From: Histomonas meleagridis
Taxonomy: Eukaryota > Parabasalia > Tritrichomonadida > Dientamoebidae
Length of the DNA: 46,433 nucleotides
Direction of reading: 5' to 3'
Assembly: GCA_020186115.1 (NCBI GenBank)
Contig: WSYJ01000003.1
Span: 1 to 46,433 of the forward strand
This document shows, in pieces, positions 34,495 through 43,804 of the stretch. Within the stretch, counting starts at the first letter, position 1. Each line of letters starts with the position of its first letter. Below the pieces are notes generated by a model. The model saw only the letters and a list, made by a program, of their open reading frames with translations, did no database searches and was not told where the DNA came from. Made by a program: the position numbers and the translations under genes.

Positions 34495-34532
34495 TTTATT
34501 ATATAATAAATAAATATTTTTATTGTTAATAA
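34495..34532. promoter_or_regulatory. 38-bp divergent intergenic region (putative two-way promoter)
   Basis: Lies between the ATG of fibre A (-) and that of the 236-aa protein (+). Almost pure A and T. The third such spacer of 38-40 bp in the element. Confidence 0.45.
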
Positions 34533-35243
34533 ATGTTAACTGAAAGACAACTTAATTATCGCGTGTCTGAATTATCCATAGAAGAAAATTATACTAATTT
34601 AGATATAGAAGAATATGAAAGAGATTTAACTAATGTAAATAAAAATGTTGGTTATACATTTCGTTATCCACAACGTTGGTTAGAGTCTCCTAGTCAGAAT
34701 AAAGTAGTTGGAATAAGAAGACTCGATATAATACCTACTTCTCACGTAATTTCATTAAAATGTGTTATTAAAGATGGAACAGAAAACCCACCAGAAACTA
34801 TTGTTAATATTCAAATTATGTATCATAATACTTTATTGAAAATAATTACTTATTTAATCAATTCTCTTAATAATGCATTTACTAATGATCCCAGTTTTGA
34901 ATACATATATAAAGAAAAAGGAAAACTTATGATTAAATGTGATTATGAATTCAAATTTGTTGATCCTATTAATGGCGCATATGATACCAATATAGATAAT
35001 TTCTTAATATTATTAAATCAAGATACTACAAACGATAATTATAGTATATTAAATAATCTCTCTAATGGTAAATCCTTTACTAATGTATGGGATAGAGAAT
35101 ATTTAGAATTCCATGCTTCATTCAGTGATAGTAAAAGAAGATTCATTGGCATTAAGGGTGATTTTTATGAAAAACCAACTGTTATATATAATGCACCTTC
35201 TGACGGATCTACTTTTAATATAAAATTTACATCTGATGGATAG
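34533..35243 (+). CDS. Candidate minor capsid (penton-like) protein
   Basis: An intact 236-aa frame: MLTERQLNYRVSELS, then VGYTFRYPQRWLESP, VVGIRRLDIIPTSHVISLK, a beta-rich middle, and LEFHASFSDSKRRFIGIKG near the end. The predicted content is mostly beta strand, and its size suits a single jelly-roll minor capsid protein. I recognise the overall pattern from Polinton-type elements but cannot name the family securely. It is divergent with fibre A across 38 bp and convergent with PolB across 145 bp. It shows no stop or frameshift. Confidence 0.5.
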   Translation: MLTERQLNYRVSELSIEENYTNLDIEEYERDLTNVNKNVGYTFRYPQRWLESPSQNKVVGIRRLDIIPTSHVISLKCVIKDGTENPPETIVNIQIMYHNTLLKIITYLINSLNNAFTNDPSFEYIYKEKGKLMIKCDYEFKFVDPINGAYDTNIDNFLILLNQDTTNDNYSILNNLSNGKSFTNVWDREYLEFHASFSDSKRRFIGIKGDFYEKPTVIYNAPSDGSTFNIKFTSDG

Positions 35244-35388
35244 AATCCTATATATCCTATTTATTGTAGATTTATCATACAATTAGTATTCATGTATAAT
35301 TATAAGTAAACAATAGTATTAAAATGAACAAAAAAAATATAAGCGGCATCTAATGACAGCTGGTCTGAAGACCTTAATATTTTTATAA

Positions 35389-36057
35389 TTATTTAAATGT
35401 TTTTATAGGATCATTACTCTCTGAACATATATTTTTATATTTATTATTAACATGATATATATATTCATTATCAATATTTTTGGCAATCCAATTATCAGCT
35501 GATTTAATATATATTTCTATAAATATATGCTCTATCTTAAACTGACCTATTTTATCGCCAATATATCCTAAGTTTTGTAATTTGATATAATTATCTTCAG
35601 ATATCAATAAAGAATCAACTTTTGAATAATATACTTTAGATATTAAACTTTTAATATGATTCATTTTATCATTAAAATTATTTAATACTGATCTTGCAAA
35701 TTGTGGATAAGTAAAGTGTTCTCTATAAGGTTTTATTGTATATACATAGTTATCTTTATCATATTTAATGACATAAGGTGCAAATCTATCAATATATTTA
35801 TCAACATTAGTCTTTAACTTTTTATTAAAATTAGGTGGTTTTCTAATAGATGTTCCTCAACAAGTATTCATCATAAATTTTAATATAGTAGCCAATTTAT
35901 CATTACCAGACTTTTTAGCTTTCATTCTTAAGTTATATAATACTTCTATAAGTTGCTTTATTTTAGTATTTTCTCCTTTAAAAGCACCGTTATCATCTGG
36001 TTTACCTGTAGGTATTGATATTACAGATGACATATAAGCACCGTTTAAATCTATATA
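35389..36057 (-). pseudogene. Protein-primed DNA polymerase B, palm part
   Basis: The C-terminal third of the polymerase, cut off from its N-terminal part by a mariner. Motif A reads YIDLNGAYMSSV. Motif B is AKKSGNDKLATILKFMMN followed by TC and then TGA (35857-35859) where the Tyr of the NxxYG motif is expected. Motif C appears as YYSKVDSLLIS; the first Asp of the usual DTDS is replaced by Lys. The frame then runs open to the stop at 35389 (ESNDPIKTFK). It would extend DNA from a terminal protein primer. The nonsense codon and altered motif C mean it is inactive as read. Confidence 0.8.
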
Positions 36058-37334
36058 GGGTGGCCGATAAGTAACCGGAATTTCCCCCCACATAATATAT
36101 ATCAACAAAATAAATATATATATAAATAGCTTGTATAAATTATTTTTATTGTTATGAGTTTGAGAATTTAATTCCTTTAGATCATAGAGAAAAATCGAAA
36201 AACGGCCACTGTACGTTAAAAATTGTACGTTAAGCAGATCGAACAAAGGTACGTCATCATGTATCTTCTACGCAAAAACATGAGGATTCTTGATATAGTC
36301 AAGGAACTCAAAGATGTATATAGGGACGAAGCCCTCTCAAAAACCCAAGTGTATTTTTGGGTTAAAGAGATAAAGATGGGCAGAGAAGATTTAAATAATC
36401 TGCCTAAGGAAGGAAGACCGATAGACGAACAATTAATCGTCTCAATCCAGGATCATCTCAAAAAGGAGCCATTCTCCTCATCTCGTAAGATTGCACTTGA
36501 GTTACATGTATCACATGATACAATATTAAGGCATCTTACTCAAACATTGGGATATAAATGTATGAATCTTCGATGGGTTCCGCACTTTTTGACCCCCGAA
36601 CAAAAAAGTTGCAGAGTAAAATTGGCGAAGATTCTTATCCCAATTATTAAACAAGAAGAAGCAACAGGCTTCGAATTCTTATTAACAGGGGATGAGTCAT
36701 TGTTCATATATCGCTACCAATATAAAAGTAAGTGGGTAGTTGATGTAGATGATCTAGAAGAAAGGGTTGAAGAAACCAATTTTTCAAAAAAGACGATGTT
36801 TACAATTTTTGTCAATGGAAAGGGGGTACAATTAATCGACGTCAAACCAACACACGTTAAAATTGACGCCAATTATTTTATAAATTACATTTTAATGAAT
36901 ATCGAAGGTTCTGAACTTATGAAGAAATCAAGAAATATGAAACACAAGCTCCTGGTGCACTACGATAATGCACCCTGTCATTCGGCGAAGACCGTTAAGG
37001 AGCATCTCAGACATTCGGGCCTCATTATTCTGTCTCATCCCCCCATATTCACCCGATCTAGCTATATGCGATTTTGGCCTGTTCGGAAGTATGAAGAGCT
37101 CTCTGGCTGGAGAGGAATTTGAAACAGAAGTTGATCTAACAGAAGCCATTAAAAAATTTTTCGCCTCAAAAAGTGAAGATTTTTATAAATCTTTGCTTCT
37201 TGAATTAATACGTCGACCTGAAGCCCGTGTCGCTAATAATGGAAACTACATTCAATAAACAATAATTTTTTTATTTATATACTTTTTTTCGAAATTCAAC
37301 ACACATCAAAATTCCGGTTACTTATCGGCCACCC
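36058..37334 (+). mobile_element. Mariner transposon inserted in PolB
   Basis: A 1277-bp element with perfect 26-bp inverted ends at 36058-36083 and 37309-37334, beginning GGGTGGCCGATAAGTAACCG, and a TA at each border (36056-36057 and 37335-37336). It holds one transposase gene. Inserted between the exonuclease-side part and motif A of PolB, in the opposite direction. The perfect ends imply a young insertion. Confidence 0.95.
36259..37258 (+). pseudogene. Mariner transposase (DD34D), one-base frameshift
   Basis: Starts MYLLRKNMRILDIVKELK with a helix-turn-helix region, the linker WVPHFLTPEQKSCRV (about 107-121) and the catalytic triad: Asp145 (LLTGDES), Asp236 (VHYDNAPCHS) and a third Asp 34 residues on (SPDLAICDFGLFG). 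The frame breaks at a run of six C at about 37037-37042: one extra C separates LSHPP from YSPDLAICD. With one C fewer the protein is full length (about 333 residues) and all three Asp are present. The ATG at 36259 was chosen because the frame upstream has no ATG. This is either a sequencing error in a homopolymer or a recent inactivation. Confidence 0.9.
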
Positions 37335-38875
37335 TATATAATAATATTTCCCAGTTAAATGTATTTGTTGCCATATTATTTTTAGGAAATATACATTCAT
37401 TACGTATTTTATTAGCTATATTACCTGATAACTCATATACACCATCAAAACACCCATATTCATACATTATTTTCAACATTAAATCACTATATCTATAGTA
37501 TTTGACAACATCTATTTTATGGGGTAAATTTTTTAGTTATATTTATATCTATTAAATGTTGTAATTCATTTATTCTGTATTTTATTTTTTTATCATCATC
37601 TAATTCATAACCAAATAACTTTTTGCCGTGTTTCATTCTTTTGACGCATTTTGGTATATTCTTCTTATCAGGCACGGCTACTAGCCTGTAGCTGTTATAA
37701 GGTTTATTTACTGTTTTATAACTCCAGCATAATTTATTATAAGTATTAATATTTATAGGTTTTAATAAATTACATTGTTTTATAGTATCAATTAAATAAT
37801 ATATAGATATAGTTTTATCAGCATGTTCACCCGAAGGGTTCAAGCCAATAAATTGACGTTCTATAATCTTATTTTTACTATAATTTTTAATACTATCAAT
37901 TGATATATTAACATTTTCATTTAACATATAATGATTATCTATAATGATTAATTTTATAGTTCTATCAAATTCTTTTCCATAATCTCTGTGAGTAAAACCT
38001 TTATTAGCCATATATCTAATATTAATATGAATTTTTAATAAATTAGATATATCTTTTACTTGTTCTAATGGAACTGTTCTAGTATTTATAAATAATGATC
38101 TTAACATATTAATTTCATTATCTGTAAATAAATTACTTGCAATAAATGATTGTATCAAACAAGACTCATTGATATATTCATTGTTGACGTTGTTGAAAAT
38201 ACCATATTTTGTAAGATCTATATCAGTAGTATTAATATAAGGGAAGAATTCTGGATTAACTCTTCTACCGTTCTTTAAATCTCTGAATTCAGATTTCATG
38301 AATTTAATATTTTTGAAAGTGTCTAATGCCAAAGTATTACTGTCACCAATATTATCTTTTTCATTAATAATATCATATAAAAAGTTAACTGTATTCATAT
38401 TTCCATGATAGTAAGATATATTATTATCATCACTAATTACAGTCATTCTAATGTCTTTATTTATCTTAGCACCAACTGCCTTAATAGCATATATTAATGC
38501 ATATAATATATCTTCTTTATTACTAAGGTCTTTGTTGTAAGTAAAATCTTTTTGTAATAATAATTTCTTAATTAATTCTTTAGTAATATTATTAATGGAT
38601 TTATTCTGTTTTACAGGTTTCTCTACAGGTTCATCTTCAGATAATGCTATATTATAATAATCATTAAATGGATCACTATAATTGTATCCACTACGTTTAT
38701 TGTGTTTTATTTTATATTGTAATTGATTAACTGATAAACTAACATTTTCATTACTCATTTCATCATTTACCTTATATTCAGTTTTAGTATTAATATGTTG
38801 AAAATTGTCTGGTAGTGTATAACCATATTTATTAAACAATTCTATTACTTGTTTTGTTGTTAGCTTCTTTGGCAT
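37335..38875 (-). pseudogene. Protein-primed DNA polymerase B, N-terminal part
   Basis: A 452-aa frame from MPKKLTTKQVIELFNKYGY ends at TAA (37517-37519). After a frameshift, VVKYYRYSDLMLKIMYEYG and FDGVYELSGNIANKIRNE follow up to the mariner, matching the end of the exonuclease region and the stretch just before motif A. Exonuclease motifs I and II are not visible, so some 200 residues may have been deleted near 37515. Residues about 235-320 contain NESCLIQSF (Cys239) and KLIIIDNHYMLNE (His315), resembling an OTU-type cysteine protease fold fused to the polymerase. That reading is an inference. The start is 72 bp from the divergent gene at 38948. Confidence 0.75.
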
Positions 38876-38947
38876 TATATTTATTAAAAATAAAAAAAAA
38901 TAAATTTTATATAAAAAAATATATTTACAAAATAATATTTAACACAG

Positions 38948-39719
38948 ATGTTTTATATGGTTAAAATGTTTAATAAAATTATAGATTATACTATATCATC
39001 ATATGATTATGAACATTATAATAGAATTAATGTAAACCTACCTGGACCACCTACTCGAAAATCTAAAATGATAATAACATCATTAACAACTAAATGTTCT
39101 ATAGTCGTAATAGAAAAAGATGATTATATACAGATTAATGATACAAAATATACTTTTAATAAACAATATACTAATATTAATAGTGCATCATTTTTTACTA
39201 TTATTAAATGAATTAATAATTGATACAGGAATTACTACAGAAATCGATGAATGTGAAATAATAATATTTTCCAGTGACAATCAATTTACTATTAATAGTT
39301 GTAGTTATAATATATTACAATTATCAGGTTTATATGATCAAGTATTACCATTATCTGCTAGTTATAATAATGAAAATAATAAATATGAGATTTAAGCAGA
39401 ATCTGTTGGAAATTATCTTTCAACACCCATATTATATATAGTAAGTAATTTAGGAAATAGTAGTTATAGAAATTGAAAAAATAATCTAAATATATCTAAA
39501 ATTATATTACGACTAAATAATAGTTTTCGTGCTAATTATCCTATAATAGTTAATAATGCTGATTTTGCTGTAGAAATGAATACTAACGACTTATCACATT
39601 TAGAGTTAACACTTGTTGACGCTAATTTGCATGAGATACACTTATTAAACCCAATGTATATAACTATAAGTGTTAGTGGTGTGTCTGATGATGATGTTAT
39701 TGAAAATAATAATCAATAA
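38948..39719 (+). pseudogene. Candidate minor capsid protein, broken
   Basis: About 256 codons, starting MFYMVKMFNKIIDYTIS. One extra T in a T run near 39190-39195 breaks SASF/LLLLNELI. In-frame TAA at 39393-39395 and TGA at 39474-39476 follow. The end reads FRANYPIIVNNADFAVEMN and DLSHLELTLVDANLHEIHL, then MYITISV. A closing block with L-VD-N-x-I-L followed by a T-rich strand is seen in beta-rich capsid-associated proteins of Maverick-type elements. This is recognition of a pattern, not a secure family match. Confidence 0.5.
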
Positions 39720-39779
39720 TCTTGATACCCCCGAAGGCTAATACAATAAAGTTGTTTATTTTATTTTTATTTAAATATT

Positions 39780-40679
39780 ATGAGAAATTTAGATAATAAA
39801 TTTAAAGAGATAAATAATAATTTCAATAAAATAAGCAGAATGAATAAAGAAGTATTAGATAATGCTTTTATTAAACCCATACATGAAAAATATCCTTTAG
39901 CACAGAATGGAATATGTGCTTTTATAGCTCCAATGGGCAGTGGTAAGAGCTATACTTATTTAAAATTATCTGCTTATCAAAAAGTATTATTTAATGAACC
40001 TTTCTTTGAATTAATTGTTATATGTTCTACTAGTAGCAAGTTTGATGAGACAGTATATAACTTTAAAGTATTAATTTAAAAGAGTAAACTTGTTGCTATA
40101 AAAGATACTGATTTATTAGATTATCTAAATAAATATATGAGACGTGTTTTGAAATATAATTCTATTATAAAATATATCAACAGTAATTTTGAAGAAATCA
40201 ATGAAGAATTAGCAAGAATAATGAATGAACATCGACTTATTATGAATCAAGATAATAAAAAACTATTAAAATATATATCATTTGAATTATTTAAATATAA
40301 TTGGAAAACTTATTCTCACAGAATGTTATTAATATTAGATGATTTTGCTAACCATGTATTAATAAAGAATAAAGAAACGGATTTAATGAGGTTATTAAAG
40401 TAATTAAGACATTTTAATATTAATGTTATTATATGTGTTCAAACAGTAAAATCTATACCAAAAGATTTAAAAAAAACATTAAGTGATATAGTATTGTTTC
40501 CAGGTATCTCTAGAGATGATTTTTATGAACTTATTAAAGAATCTCCTGCCAGTTGTTATGATGTAGATAAATTATGGAAAAAATATAGTAAGATCAAAGA
40601 TCAACATAGTCGATTTAACATATGAATAGAAGCTAGAAGAATTACTATAACATTACCGACCTCCGAGTCTAATGAATAA
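39780..40679 (+). pseudogene. FtsK/HerA-type packaging ATPase, three stops
   Basis: One frame of 300 codons without frameshift. Walker A is APMGSGKSYTYLKL (about residues 49-62), and Walker B is RMLLILDDFANH. A later segment INVIICVQTVKSIPKDL carries the Gln sensor strand of this family. These ATPases pump DNA into capsids of double jelly-roll viruses, and every complete Polinton has one. In-frame stops: TAA at 40077-40079 and 40401-40403, TGA at 40623-40625. The order (minor capsid candidate, then ATPase, same strand, 60 bp apart) suggests joint expression. Confidence 0.85.
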
Positions 40680-40738
40680 ATTTAAAGACCATTATTTTTT
40701 TTTATATATAATTTAATTTTTTTATTTCTATAAAATAT

Positions 40739-41206
40739 ATGGAAGATTTTGTATATTATTTAAAAGGTGATTATAAAAATAAATATAATATGGTTAATTC
40801 TAAATATAATTATAATTTGTTGACAAAATTTGATAAAAAAGCATAAATAAATTATCAACAATATGTTATATTTGTTAATGTTAAATATTATGATGAAAAA
40901 TTGAATATAGTTAATTCTTTTAATATAAAATTTGTTAATGATGAAATGCCCTCATGTAGTATAAAAAAATTACATAATATAAATCCAAGTAAATTATATT
41001 ATAAATTTCTTGCTGCTAAAATTGATATTATTAAAAATATCCAGGAAAAATTATTATTAAAATATAATAAAATTAATGATAAAATTAATGATTTAAATAA
41101 ATATTTAGATAAGCATAATAAAAAGATAGCAAATCATAATAATCTGGAATATAATGAGTCTATTGTTAGTGATGACGTTGTAAAACATGTAAAATTTGAT
41201 ATGTAA
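40739..41206 (+). pseudogene. Unknown Lys/Asn-rich Polinton protein, one stop
   Basis: 155 codons starting MEDFVYYLKGDYKNKYN, with TAA at 40844-40846 and an otherwise open frame ending VVKHVKFDM just inside the right TIR. The second half is a basic coiled coil (KYNKINDKINDLNKYLDKH). I do not recognise it. Confidence 0.55.
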
Positions 41207-41516
41207 AAGCATTATATACATAAAGTCTAAATATATATATTTTTGTAAAAGCATACTATTACAATGATTCAAGCTATTTTAATAGTATTTTTGACCTTCC
41301 CAGATCTTGCACAGATGCACAGATGAAATGGTCACTTTTGAACCAAATGGTCATTTTGAGACTTTTTTTAGATTTTATTTTTTTTAAGATATATATACTT
41401 ATATATAATTTAAAAAGAAAGTATTTTTTTTTATAGTAAACTGGTCCTTTGGACAAACACACCGAGCGAAGCGAAGTGCACATAGAAACGAAGTGGAGAT
41501 GTGCTGTGTGTGTGTG
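41202..41516 (-). repeat. Right terminal inverted repeat of the Polinton
   Basis: Reverse complement of 19814-20129 with one substitution and a slightly shorter CA run. All A and T homopolymers inside match in length, which argues for recent copying or gene conversion. Confidence 0.95.
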
Positions 41517-41522
41517 TCCATC
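41517..41522. other. Right target-site duplication of the Polinton
   Basis: TCCATC, duplicating 19808-19813. Its reverse complement lies in the codons for Val-Met-Asp of the interrupted transposase. Confidence 0.75.
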
Positions 41523-42340
41523 ACAAGAACAGTTCCATCTGGGTGACCAAATTTTTGATCGAAAGAAGTTGACCACTGTTCCATCTACTCAAGCCCCATT
41601 CCAGAAACCTTTTTTTTCAGTACTATCTTGTTGCCATTTACTTTCTTTGTTAGTTGCGGGGTATGCCGAATAAAGTATGGGTTAATGGTTCCCGATGCAG
41701 AGATGGCAACAACACCTGTGTCTCTTCTGTGGTTTCCTTCTGAAACAACCCCAGAATCCATTGATTCTGGGTCAACATAGGTGCGGGAAGCTACGGAACC
41801 ATTCCATAGCCCAGTTTCATCCATCATGAAAATTCGTGATTCAAGAATATTATAGCTGTTAACATATCCGGTTACAGTTTCCCTGAACGTTTTCACTTCT
41901 TTTTCTAATGTTTCTCTCACCTCTTTTTGGTTGCGTTTTTGGGTCCTCCTACTTGGCCAACCATTGTTCTTCCAGAATGTGCTTATGAATCCATTAGATG
42001 CATTTGGAACTCTTCCTTCTGTTACTTCTTTGATTGCCTGACGAGTCCACTCAATTGACACTTCTAGATGTTGATTACGTCTTTCCTTTGCTAACATAAT
42101 GAGTCTTTCTTTTTCTTCTGGAGAGATTGAACACCCTCTTCGAGGATGCACTTGTCTTTGGGATTGTGCTCGAATGGACATATCTTCATGCATCCATCTG
42201 TACATGGTAGTTTTTGAAACGGGAGATGAAATGCCTAATTCGTCCCATGTCATTCCTTTTGAACGCGCTTCTGATATTTGGTTCTTGATTGATTCTTTCC
42301 CTTCAGACTTGATGAATGAAGCTTTGATGTGGAAATTCAT
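41523..42340 (-). pseudogene. Tc1/mariner-superfamily DDE transposase, N-terminal part
   Basis: Starts MNFHIKASFIKSEGKES at 42340, directly after an initiator. A helix-turn-helix (SKGMTWDELGISSPVSKTTM) is followed by a basic region and the first catalytic Asp at residue 174 (IFMMDETGLWNG). A TAG at 41585-41587 (codon 252, in MGLE*MEQW, probably once Trp) is in frame, and the protein runs on to FGHPDGTVLVMD, where the Polinton begins. The missing C-terminal part is at 19531-19813. Together they make about 370 residues. Confidence 0.85.
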
Positions 42341-42346
42341 TAATGA
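42341..42346 (-). promoter_or_regulatory. Trichomonad initiator (Inr) of the transposase gene
   Basis: TCATTA immediately before the ATG on the minus strand matches TCAYTW. It supports the start at 42340 and suggests that this transposon gene used host transcription signals. Confidence 0.5.
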
Positions 42347-42677
42347 ATATTGGCGCCAATGATAATTCAAATATTGAAATATCTTTCAAATTATTTCTTC
42401 AATATTTCAATGCTTTTTCTAAATAAACATTTGATTTTCTTCAGAAATATTCCAACCTAAAATGAAATGAACTTGAAGTTTAAGTGTAGTGAAAAAAGAG
42501 GTTTTGACAATCTAACCTATCGTGAACTATCAGTAAATATCTTTAAAAATCGATGTCATCACGTTTAAATATCATATGTGAATTAATGTGGAAATTGTTT
42601 TATTTTTTATAATTTTTCCTTAGTGGTTAATAAAATTCATTTTTTTTCTCTTATGTTTTTGTGCTAACAAGTAATGC

Positions 42678-42704
42678 CACTTTTTGAGCTTTGCTCAAAA
42701 AGTG
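42678..42704. repeat. Perfect 12-bp hairpin
   Basis: CACTTTTTGAGC, three T, then GCTCAAAAAGTG. The stem is perfect. It could be the tip of a small transposon or simply a palindrome; no function is shown. Confidence 0.7.
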
Positions 42705-43218
42705 TCTCCGCCATCTCACTAATATTTTTTTTTTACAAAATTATTATTGAGAAAATAAATTGATTTAATTTTAATATTAATTAATAATTTAATTCACATG
42801 ACAATTTGTATTAACTTCGAGAAAACAATAATTAAGAAAATATTATATTTAATTTAAAAAACATTAATATTTCAACTACAGATTACGACGCACAAAATCA
42901 AAAATAATGAAAACAGAATCATAGAAATGATTGAAGTTAATATCTAAAAAATAACTTAGATCAATATCCTATAAGCAGAAAGAAAAGGTTCGAATTTATA
43001 AATAATCAATTTTACTAATTTGTTTTCTTTATTTAAATTCTGAATATAATATTTCGATATAAAATTATATAGCTATTTTCATAATATATGTATTTATAAA
43101 TTTTAAAAAATATTGTTTATTAAAGAAGATATTTTTGCTTTATTTTGAGGTTCAATCACTTTTTATATAAAACGGTTAAACCCATTTCTTATTATCTTAT
43201 ATTTGAATCGATCTTTTT

Positions 43219-43412
43219 AAAACAACAATCAAAGAAACAGCCTTAAAACATTATAAATACACTTTTAAATAACTCAATGAATATATGTTATAGAACTAAA
43301 TTTATGCTTTAATTTGGTGTGCGGTTCATTTATCAAAGATGTTTTCATTATCAAAAAATTAATACTTTTTTAAAACATTGGCAATTCAGCTATTTCTTGT
43401 TTGAATATTTAT
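43219..43412 (+). repeat. 194-bp direct repeat, copy 1
   Basis: Identical over 194 bases to 45783-45976, same orientation. It begins AAAACAACAATCAAAGAAAC. The pair encloses a broken BspA-like gene and a 137-aa frame, 2.4 kb in all. Confidence 0.95.
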
Positions 43413-43804
43413 GATTTTATAGAAAATAAACAAAATATAAGGAGTTCTTTATGTACGAAATCAATTACATTGTATCTTTAATTTATAAAATAGTTTTTGA
43501 TTTTGAGATTAATGAATTCAAGTAAAGTTTATCCAATTTCATTCAAAAGCTAACATTTAATGTATTTACAATCGTAATTCAAAATTATTGATCAATGTGC
43601 AACAATATTTACCTTATTATATTTAAGTCAGTGATACAATTTAAACATCATAAAATTCAAAATTTCATATTTAAATAAACTAATTCAAAACATTTTAAAG
43701 TAAAAATGATATTATCATTAATATGATTTCATTTTATTTTATATGACAACACTTAATTTTTGTATAAGAATTAAATTTATAAATTTCATTATTACAAATT
43801 TTCT

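Larger units (their letters stand above)
19814..41516. mobile_element. Maverick/Polinton DNA transposon, complete but decayed
   Basis: A self-synthesising transposon of about 21.7 kb, identified by TIRs of about 315 bp, a six-base target duplication, and the gene set: DD35D integrase, protein-primed PolB, capsid protein, FtsK/HerA ATPase. It also carries an AEP primase-SF3 helicase gene and two fibre-like genes. Gene order from the left: 69-aa membrane protein (-), unknown (-), 103-aa (+), major capsid (-), coiled-coil (-), Asn-rich (-), amphipathic (-), integrase (+), dead mariner (-), primase-helicase (-), fibre B (-), fibre A (-), 236-aa (+), PolB with a mariner inside (-), minor capsid candidate (+), ATPase (+), unknown (+). 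Co-oriented genes sit 1-50 bp apart. I count 17 in-frame stops, so it is not autonomous as read. No adenain-type protease is seen. Confidence 0.93.
42347..43804. other. AT-rich intergenic region
   Basis: About 1.45 kb with no recognisable gene. It holds a perfect hairpin (42678-42704) and the first copy of a 194-bp direct repeat (43219-43412). The end of the interrupted transposon should lie here, but I could not find an inverted repeat matching the other side. Confidence 0.5.

Noticed and set aside
35857-36246. A protein running from the mariner's left end into PolB on the minus strand
   Set aside because: The first half is antisense to the mariner. Only the part below 36057 is real PolB sequence.
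20897-40846. Stop codon reassignment (TAA or TGA as sense) in the Polinton
   Set aside because: The integrase, fibre genes and host genes end at ordinary stops and contain none inside. The residue expected differs between sites (Trp in the capsid, Tyr in PolB motif B), and frameshifts occur as well. Decay explains it better.
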